Below are positions 58,828-64,000 of a stretch of 64,000 nt of DNA, in pieces. Position 1 is the first letter of the stretch. Each line of letters begins with the position of its first letter. The position numbers and the translations under genes are program-made. Source of the DNA: Azospirillum rugosum (GTDB taxonomy: Bacteria; Pseudomonadota; Alphaproteobacteria; Azospirillales; Azospirillaceae); the NCBI RefSeq assembly GCF_017876155.1, contig NZ_JAGINP010000003.1, positions 310,001 to 374,000 of the forward strand, given 5' to 3'. The notes below the pieces were generated by a model that did no database searches, was not told the DNA's origin, and saw only the letters and a list, made by a program, of their open reading frames with translations.

Positions 58828-60000
58828 TCACCCGAAGAGAGAGCCGTTGTCCTTGTGCGCCAGCAGCAGGTTCGCCGTGTTGCCCAGGACGCGGTCGTTG
58901 CTGATCATCAATGGCGCCGAATGGGCGTCGCGCAGGTGGCGGCCCAGGCTGTAGGGGCTGTCGTTGCGGTAGGCGGACAGGCCGGCCACCAGCATCGACT
59001 GCTCCACGATGCGCACCACCATCTCCGCGGCCGACATCTTCAGCGTGTTCATGGCGACCGCGAAGCCCATGGAGGTCAGGCGGTCGGGGCTGTCCGACGC
59101 CTCCTCGAACTGGGCGATGGCGCCCCGCACCATGCCGCGCATGGTCTGCAGCCGGGCGGTGACCTCGGCCAGCCGCCGCGCGCCGGGCGGCTGGGTGCCG
59201 GGCCGCTTGCGCGCCTCCGCCCGCACGAAGGCGCCGGCCCGCGCGACCGCGTCGCTGGCGATGCCGAGCCACGCGCTGCTCCACAGGATGTGCGTCACCG
59301 GCAGCATGGTCTGCGCCGAGATGTCGGCGTAAGGCAGCGGCATGATCTGCGCCCGGACGCCCTCGGCCCGCAGGTGGTAGCCGATGCTGCGCGTGCCCCG
59401 CATGCCCAGCGTGTCCCAGTTCCCGATCTCCTCCAGCCGGAGCTGGTCCTTCAGAACGGGCACGATGACCTGGTCCGACGCCGGCGAGTCCGGTTTGCGG
59501 CGCGCCGTCACCAGGATCGCGTCGGCCTCCGCCCCGTAGGAGATGACGGTGGCCTGCTTCTCCAGCCGGAAGCCGTCGCCGTCCCCATCTCCGTCCCCCT
59601 CCACCGAGCAGGCGCTGGACCGCACGTCGCCGCCGATCCCCGCCTCCGTCGTCGCCGACGCCAGGAGGAGCTGCTCCGCCGCCAAGCGGGCCATCAGGTC
59701 GCGATGCCAGGCGCTGCCCTGGCCGTGGCGGACCAGACAGGCGACCTGGATCTGGTGCATGGCGAAGATCAGCCCCGACGACGGGCATTGCTGGGCCAGC
59801 GCGTGGGCGACCGCCGCCATGTCCGTCAGGCTGGCGCCTTCCCCGCCGAAGTCGCGCGGCACCATGGCGCCCAGCAGCCGCCCATCCTTCAAGGCGGCGA
59901 AGGCTTCCGCCGGGAAGCGCGCGTCGCGGTCGACGGAGTCCGCATGGCGTCCCGCCACCTCGGCTGCTGCGGAGGCCGCCCGCGCGAAGGGCCCGCTCAT
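58828..60000 (-). CDS. Acyl-CoA dehydrogenase-like flavoprotein of the carrier-protein operon
   Basis: 390 residues with the acyl-CoA dehydrogenase fold: helical N-domain (AFAALKDGRLLGAMVPRDFG), beta domain (LLASATTEAGIGGDVRSS, NWDTLGMRGTRSIGYHL) and helical C-domain (RIVEQSMLVAGLSAYR, LGRHLRDAHSAPLM). This resembles the subgroup that oxidises carrier-bound aminoacyl or acyl groups or acts as FAD monooxygenase in natural-product pathways. The usual catalytic Glu of fatty acyl-CoA dehydrogenases is not evident in the final domain (DAHSAPLMISNDRVLG), as in that subgroup. A short GDGDGDGDG stretch (59576-59605) lies in the beta domain. It overlaps the carrier-protein stop by 4 bases and is followed by the ligase gene, so it may act on the aminoacyl-carrier protein. 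Confidence 0.82.
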   Translation of the reverse strand: MSGPFARAASAAAEVAGRHADSVDRDARFPAEAFAALKDGRLLGAMVPRDFGGEGASLTDMAAVAHALAQQCPSSGLIFAMHQIQVACLVRHGQGSAWHRDLMARLAAEQLLLASATTEAGIGGDVRSSACSVEGDGDGDGDGFRLEKQATVISYGAEADAILVTARRKPDSPASDQVIVPVLKDQLRLEEIGNWDTLGMRGTRSIGYHLRAEGVRAQIMPLPYADISAQTMLPVTHILWSSAWLGIASDAVARAGAFVRAEARKRPGTQPPGARRLAEVTARLQTMRGMVRGAIAQFEEASDSPDRLTSMGFAVAMNTLKMSAAEMVVRIVEQSMLVAGLSAYRNDSPYSLGRHLRDAHSAPLMISNDRVLGNTANLLLAHKDNGSLFG

Positions 60001-60254
60001 GCGGCGGCCGTCCCGCCGAGCAGGCCGGCGACCGCGTTGCGGATGGCGCCGATGCTTTCAAAGGTGCGGCGGCGCAGCAGCTGTTCCGGAAACTCGATGT
60101 CGAACCGCTCCTCCAGCGCCAGCATCAGGTTGACCGAGCCGTGGGAGGTCAGCCCGGCGGCGTAGAGGTCGTCGTTCTCCGACAGCTCCGACGCGTCCAC
60201 CGTCAGCCAGCCGCTGTCGCGCAGCAGGTCGCGGATGTCGTCGGAAGACACCAT
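59997..60254 (-). CDS. Acyl carrier protein-like carrier for the amino acid ligase
   Basis: 85 residues, the usual carrier-protein size. Phosphopantetheine is expected on Ser37 in YAAGLTSHGSVNLM, followed by LALEERFDIEFPEQLL, the acidic helix III region typical of these carriers. ATG at 60254 (AGAGG eight bases before) starts right at the folded domain (MVSSDDIRDLLRDSG). ATG at 60329 has an even stronger GGAAGGGG site and would add a 25-residue low-complexity tail, so the true start is open. It is the first gene of a six-gene operon in which stops and starts overlap or nearly touch. Confidence 0.88.
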   Translation of the reverse strand: MVSSDDIRDLLRDSGWLTVDASELSENDDLYAAGLTSHGSVNLMLALEERFDIEFPEQLLRRRTFESIGAIRNAVAGLLGGTAAA

Positions 60255-60594
60255 CGGCGACGCCTCTTGCCCGCCGGCCTCCCCCTGCGATGCCCCCCCA
60301 GCCACAGATTGCCAATCCGTTTGGCGCATGTCCCAGTCCCCTTCCCTACCGCTTGCCCGGGCGATTCCCCGGCCTTGTCCTTGCGCAGCGGACAACGTGC
60401 TGCGGACAACGCAGACCGTCATAGAATGTTCTTTAAGTTACTTTGGTTTTCCGTATGCGGCCGGTCTTTTTCGGGTTGGGCGACCCACGGCGAGCTTAAC
60501 ACTTGCGGCTGCCGCGACCTTTCTTTTGGGGCATCATTTTCTAGTCCTTAGGGGCAATCCGAATGCCCGCAGGATCAACGCCGTGGTTCGCCGG
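60255..60594. other. Leader region of the carrier-protein operon
   Basis: 340 bases between the carrier-protein gene and the ParE-like gene. Bases 60415-60550 are A/T-rich and presumably hold the minus-strand promoter. Two very short basic frames occur here (see separate entry). No terminator was recognised. Confidence 0.4.
60438..60537 (-). other. Two possible tiny basic peptides in the carrier-protein operon leader
   Basis: On the minus strand ATG at 60537, preceded by AAGGA with seven-base spacing, opens a 13-residue frame, MMPQKKGRGSRKC, ending at 60496. GTG at 60488 then opens VGRPTRKRPAAYGKPK, ending at 60438, with no clear ribosome site. Continuing the first frame past its stop also yields basic text (ARRGSPNPKKTGRIRKTKVT). 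This may be a leader peptide, a decayed small basic gene, or chance. Confidence 0.25.
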
Positions 60595-60969
60595 TCACGA
60601 AGGCGTTGCGTCGTCGCTCTCCATGGGAATGACGGCATGCCGCCGCACATCCATTGAATCGTGAAGAAGGCGCAGGATTTCGACCACGCCGTCGGCTCCG
60701 ACGCGGTAGACGATCACATGACGAGCGGCGCTCATACGCTTGCCAACCAGCGCCGCGTGAAACGTGCGCACATTCCGGGCAAGCTCGTCGCGAGGGCGGC
60801 TTCCCGGCCGCTGAGGCATGGCGGCGACCGCTTCGATCGCCGTGGTCAGAAGGGCGCGATAGGCCTCGAATTGGATGCGCCCGAAGCGCTGCACCGTTTC
60901 AGTGAGGATATCCGCGAAGTCCCGTTCCGCCCGACGTGTGAGACGGAAGGCGGGACGCGCGCCGCTCAC
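60595..60969 (-). CDS. RelE/ParE-superfamily toxin
   Basis: 124 residues, with the ParE fold order: FRLTRRAERDFADILTETVQ at the start, a helix-turn region (FEAYRALLTTAIEAVAAMPQ), RPRDELARNVRTFHAALVGK, and the C-terminal strand pair HVIVYRVGADGVVEILRLLHDSMD. ParE toxins poison DNA gyrase, while RelE relatives cut mRNA; the absence of a clear RelE catalytic set and the ParD-type partner favour ParE. The start overlaps the antitoxin stop by 4 bases (ATGA), so translation is coupled. The extension after the usual end (RRHAVIPMESDDATPS) is a little long. Confidence 0.88.
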   Translation of the reverse strand: MSGARPAFRLTRRAERDFADILTETVQRFGRIQFEAYRALLTTAIEAVAAMPQRPGSRPRDELARNVRTFHAALVGKRMSAARHVIVYRVGADGVVEILRLLHDSMDVRRHAVIPMESDDATPS

Positions 60970-61238
60970 GACCGCCCGACGCCGTGGTCGCGCAGCACCG
61001 AGTCCGCAATCTCATCCAGGGATCGCGTGGCAAAATGGCCCTGGTCGGCATCGTCGATCCCCAGCGCGATCTCCTGCCGAAGACGATCGAGCTTTTCCGC
61101 CTCCAGGCGATCGTCGCGGCTCAGCAGGCGAAGCGCGTCGCGCACCAAGTCGCTGGCGTTCCGATACTCGCCGGAATCGACCTTCTCCTGCACGAATTTC
61201 GCCAGGGCCGGCGTCAGATCGACGTTCAGGGTCGGCAT
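60966..61238 (-). CDS. ParD/CopG-type antitoxin
   Basis: 90 residues from ATG 61238, which follows GGAG at seven bases; a longer in-frame start at 61283 would add residues that break the ribbon-helix-helix start. The N-terminal ribbon-helix-helix (MPTLNVDLTPALAKFVQEKV, then YRNASDLVRDALRLLSRDD) binds the operator and the acidic C-terminal helix (RLRQEIALGIDDADQG) wraps the toxin. It is encoded upstream of the toxin, as usual. Autoregulation by the complex on the upstream region is expected from the family. Confidence 0.9.
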   Translation of the reverse strand: MPTLNVDLTPALAKFVQEKVDSGEYRNASDLVRDALRLLSRDDRLEAEKLDRLRQEIALGIDDADQGHFATRSLDEIADSVLRDHGVGRS

Positions 61239-61441
61239 GCCGCGTCTCCACTCTTGCGGAGACAAACGTGAATTCCCCTGCACCGTTTGTCAACACGGCC
61301 GGGCCGCGGCGACACACCCTCTGGCGCCACGCCGCCGTTGAGGCTAGAGGGATGGCGAGAGAGGGCTTGCCTGCCCCGACACCGTCCCCACATCGCCTGG
61401 GAATGGCCCGCAAAACGGGATGCGATCACCACGAGGCCCCA

Positions 61442-63487
61442 ATGACCGACACGCCGACCCAGCAGAACCCCTTCTTCGAGACCTGGACCACGCCCTTCGG
61501 CCTTCCCCCCTTCGATCGCATCCGCCCCGAGCATTTCCCGCCCGCCTTCGACCATGGCATGGCCGAGAACATCGCCGAGATGGAGGCGATCACCGCCAAC
61601 GCGGAGCCCGCGACCTTTGCCAACACGATCGAGGCGATGGAGCGCAGCGGGCGCTTCCTGGACCGGGTCGCCAACGTCTTCTTCAACCTGACCTCCAGCA
61701 ACACCAGCGACGCGCTGGAGGCGATCGCGCGCGACTACGCGCCGAAATTCGCCCAGCACTCCATGCGCATCGCGCTGGACCCCGGCCTGTTCGCGCGGGT
61801 GAAGGACCTGTACGACCGCCGCGACACGCTGGGGCTGGCGCCCGACCAGCTGCGCCTGCTGGAGCGCCGGCACCTGGGCTTTGTGCGCAGCGGCGCGTTG
61901 CTGCCGCCGGAGCAGAAGGCGCGCATGACCGCGATCAGCGAGCGGCAGGCGACGCTGCACACCCTGTTCGGCCAGAACGTGCTGCACGACGAGAAGGACT
62001 GGCAGCTGGTGCTGGAGGAGAGCGACCTCGCCGGGCTTCCGGAATTCGCGCGCAACGCGGCGGCCCAGGCGGCGGCGGAGCGGGGGCTGGAAGGCAAATA
62101 CGTCATCACGCTCGCCCGCTCCTCGGTGGAGCCGTTCCTGACCTTCTCGGCCCGCCGCGACCTGCGGCAGGTCGCCTACGAGGCGTGGATCCGGCGCGGC
62201 GAGCATGAGGGGCCGCACGACAACCGCCCGCTGATCCGCGAGATCGTCGCGTTGCGCGCCGAGCAGGCCAAGCTGCTGGGCTACGCCACCTACGCCGACT
62301 ACAAGCTGGACGACAGCATGGCGAAGGACACCACCGCGGTCGAACGCCTGCTGCTGCAGGTCTGGGAGCCGGCCAAGCGCAAGGCGGCGGCGGAGCGTGC
62401 GGAGCTGCAGGAAAGCGCCCGCGCCGAGGGCATGAACGAGCCCATCGCCCCCTGGGACTGGCGCTATTACGCGGAAAAGGTGCGGCAGGCCAAGTACGAC
62501 CTCGACGAGGCGGAGGTGAAGCCGTACTTCGTCCTGGACAACATGGTGCGCGCGGCCTTCGACACCGCAGGGCGCCTGTTCGGGATCACCTTCAAGGAAC
62601 GGCCGGACCTGCCCGTCTACCACCCGGACGTCCGCGTCTATGAGGTGAGCGACGCCGACGGCCGCCATGTCGGCCTGTTCCTGCACGACAATTTCGCCCG
62701 CGCCTCCAAGCGGTCGGGCGCCTGGATGAGCAGCTACCGCGTCCAGGAGAGCTTCGATGACGAGATCGCGCCGATCATCGTCAACAACAACAACTTCGCG
62801 AAGGGCGAGCCGACGCTGCTGAGTTTCGACGACGCGGAGACGCTGTTCCACGAGTTCGGCCACGGCCTGCACGGACTGCTGAGCCGCGTGCGCTACCCCT
62901 CGCAGTCCGGCACCGCCGTCCGCCGCGACTTCGTGGAGTTCCCGTCCCAGGTCTACGAGCATTGGATGAGCGCGCCGGAAACGCTGCGCACCTACGCCCG
63001 GCATTTCCGCACGGGCGAGCCGATCCCGGAGGATCTGCTGCGCCGCCTGCTCGCCGCCCGCAACTTCAACCAGGGCTTCGGCACGGTGGAGTACACCGCG
63101 GCGGCTCTGCTCGATCTGGAGTTCCACACCCGGACCGCGGTGGACGACCTGGACGTCGCCGCCTTCGAGCGCGCGGTGCTGGAGAAGATCGGCATGCCGG
63201 CGGAAATCGCCGTGCGCCACCGCCCGACGCATTTCCAGCACCTGTTCGCGGGCAGCGGCTACGCCGCCGGCTACTACGCCTATCTGTGGGCGGAGGTGCT
63301 GGACGCCGACGGCTATGAAGCCTTCGCCGAGGCGGGCGACCTGTTCGACCCGGGCCTCGCGGCCCGGCTGAAGACCATCTACTCGGCCGGCGACACGCGG
63401 GACCCGATGGAGCTGTACACCGCCTTCCGCGGCCGCGAGCCGCAGATCGAGGCGTTGCTCAAGCACCGCGGGCTGGTCGAGGCGTAA
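61442..63487 (+). CDS. M3 family oligopeptidase (Dcp/OpdA-like)
   Basis: 681 residues, cytoplasmic zinc metallopeptidase that degrades short peptides. The zinc site HEFGHGLHGLL (HEFGH near residue 475) is followed by the downstream ligand region and by conserved FVEFPSQVYEHWM. Other landmarks are NPFFETWTTPFGLPPFDRI at the start, LFLHDNFARASKRSGAWMSS, and SGYAAGYYAYLWAEVLDADG near the end, which is the substrate-tyrosine segment of Dcp. There is no signal peptide, unlike periplasmic forms. ATG at 61442 is preceded by GAGG at five bases; upstream in-frame starts add unrelated residues. It diverges from the toxin-antitoxin pair and converges on the next gene with only 2 bases between stops. Confidence 0.94.
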   Translation: MTDTPTQQNPFFETWTTPFGLPPFDRIRPEHFPPAFDHGMAENIAEMEAITANAEPATFANTIEAMERSGRFLDRVANVFFNLTSSNTSDALEAIARDYAPKFAQHSMRIALDPGLFARVKDLYDRRDTLGLAPDQLRLLERRHLGFVRSGALLPPEQKARMTAISERQATLHTLFGQNVLHDEKDWQLVLEESDLAGLPEFARNAAAQAAAERGLEGKYVITLARSSVEPFLTFSARRDLRQVAYEAWIRRGEHEGPHDNRPLIREIVALRAEQAKLLGYATYADYKLDDSMAKDTTAVERLLLQVWEPAKRKAAAERAELQESARAEGMNEPIAPWDWRYYAEKVRQAKYDLDEAEVKPYFVLDNMVRAAFDTAGRLFGITFKERPDLPVYHPDVRVYEVSDADGRHVGLFLHDNFARASKRSGAWMSSYRVQESFDDEIAPIIVNNNNFAKGEPTLLSFDDAETLFHEFGHGLHGLLSRVRYPSQSGTAVRRDFVEFPSQVYEHWMSAPETLRTYARHFRTGEPIPEDLLRRLLAARNFNQGFGTVEYTAAALLDLEFHTRTAVDDLDVAAFERAVLEKIGMPAEIAVRHRPTHFQHLFAGSGYAAGYYAYLWAEVLDADGYEAFAEAGDLFDPGLAARLKTIYSAGDTRDPMELYTAFRGREPQIEALLKHRGLVEA

Positions 63488-63489
63488 CC

Positions 63490-64000
63490 TTACAGGCGCC
63501 GCAGGACCCAGGGCACCAGCGCCCCGATCAGCCAGGGGCGCAGCTTGGCAAGGATGACCGGCGCGACGAGCAGGACCGCCGTCGCGCCGGCGTGCGCCAT
63601 GACGCCGCCCGTCATCTCCGCAAAGCCGTTCCGCAGCAGCAGCACGCCGCTCGCGACACCCGTCGCGACCCCGGCGACCTCGCCGAGCGCCTGGGTGGCG
63701 TCCACGCCCCAGAGCGGGTTGGCGGTGGTCGTGCGCTCCAGCAGCCGGCGAAGCCTCAGCGCAAGGCGCGCGGCCGACCGGGCGTCGAAACGGCCGCTCT
63801 CCACGGCCTCGCGCGGCAGCGCCACCAGCACGTCGCCGTCCGGCTGAAGCGTGACCAGCACGGATACCGTGCGCAGTCCATCCGGCTGCGGGTCACGCAG
63901 CGGCACGCGCACAACCATCTGGCGCCCACCCTGCAAGAAGAAGTGGATCAGGATGGCGATGCCGCGCCCACGCTTGGGCAGCAGCCCCGATCCGGAACGC
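63490..64000 (-). CDS. Hypothetical membrane protein, C-terminal part (5' end outside window)
   Basis: The family is not recognised. The reading frame stays open to the right edge (RSGSGLLPKRGRGIAILIHF is read before the first possible internal starts), so TTG at 63936 and ATG at 63918 are probably internal codons. What is visible is a short hydrophobic stretch near the edge (GIAILIHFFL), a beta-like domain (TVSVLVTLQPDGDVLVALP), a helical segment (RSAARLALRLRRLLERT), and two C-terminal membrane helices (GEVAGVATGVASGVLLL and AGATAVLLVAPVIL). Function unknown. Confidence 0.6.
   Translation of the reverse strand, partial: RSGSGLLPKRGRGIAILIHFFLQGGRQMVVRVPLRDPQPDGLRTVSVLVTLQPDGDVLVALPREAVESGRFDARSAARLALRLRRLLERTTTANPLWGVDATQALGEVAGVATGVASGVLLLRNGFAEMTGGVMAHAGATAVLLVAPVILAKLRPWLIGALVPWVLRRL

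Overview
The window is high-GC DNA with densely packed genes, four-base start/stop overlaps, class-typical families (LutABC, DctP-type TRAP receptor, amino acid:carrier-protein ligase, LEPR-XLL/DUF4347 giant protein) and many intergenic palindromes. This fits an Azospirillum-like alphaproteobacterium. That is inference: there is no rRNA or tRNA here to place it. No tRNA, rRNA, CRISPR array, transposase or integrase was recognised.

Left part (1-11.2 kb). The 3' end of clpB is followed by a lone tatA on the other strand and then a complete lactate regulon: an LldR-type GntR regulator divergent from lactate permease lldP, a 956-residue FAD/Fe-S D-lactate dehydrogenase, lutA-lutB-lutC with overlapping ends, and a short-chain dehydrogenase closing the operon. 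Related dyad sites occur in front of both lldP and the dehydrogenase gene and are the best candidates for the LldR operator.

Middle-left (11.2-26.3 kb). Small and conserved-hypothetical genes (a HEAGH-motif protein, an RlpA-like lipoprotein, a Lin0512-family protein, a TraB/TIKI-like membrane-anchored protein) precede a three-gene unit: orphan TRAP solute receptor, chemoreceptor, and an RsbW-like/GNAT fusion. A SulP transporter carrying STAS and cyclic-nucleotide-binding domains, three small genes and an MscS-type channel follow.

Centre (26.4-50.7 kb, minus strand). One apparent locus encodes a 5.9-kaa surface protein (LEPR-XLL motif, DUF4347, about 29 copies of a 112-residue Ig-like repeat, other beta-sandwich modules, Gly/Ser/Gln-rich tail). 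Its likely export machine lies downstream: a TolC-like outer-membrane lipoprotein, a periplasmic adaptor, an adaptor with a cytoplasmic GAF-like domain, and an M50 (site-2-protease-like) membrane protein fused to an adaptor domain. No ABC ATPase is present in the locus, which makes it the strongest candidate for an under-described system.

Right part (51.7-64 kb). A phage-tail-collar-type protein with a clear terminator is followed by a minus-strand operon built around an amino acid:[carrier protein] ligase: carrier protein, acyl-CoA-dehydrogenase-like protein, ligase, DUF1839 protein, beta-mannosidase-like GH2 protein and a double alpha/beta-hydrolase. A ParDE-type toxin-antitoxin pair, an M3 oligopeptidase and a truncated membrane-protein gene complete the window. 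Six long intergenic inverted repeats from five sequence families lie between genes, several between convergent gene ends where they probably end or insulate transcription.
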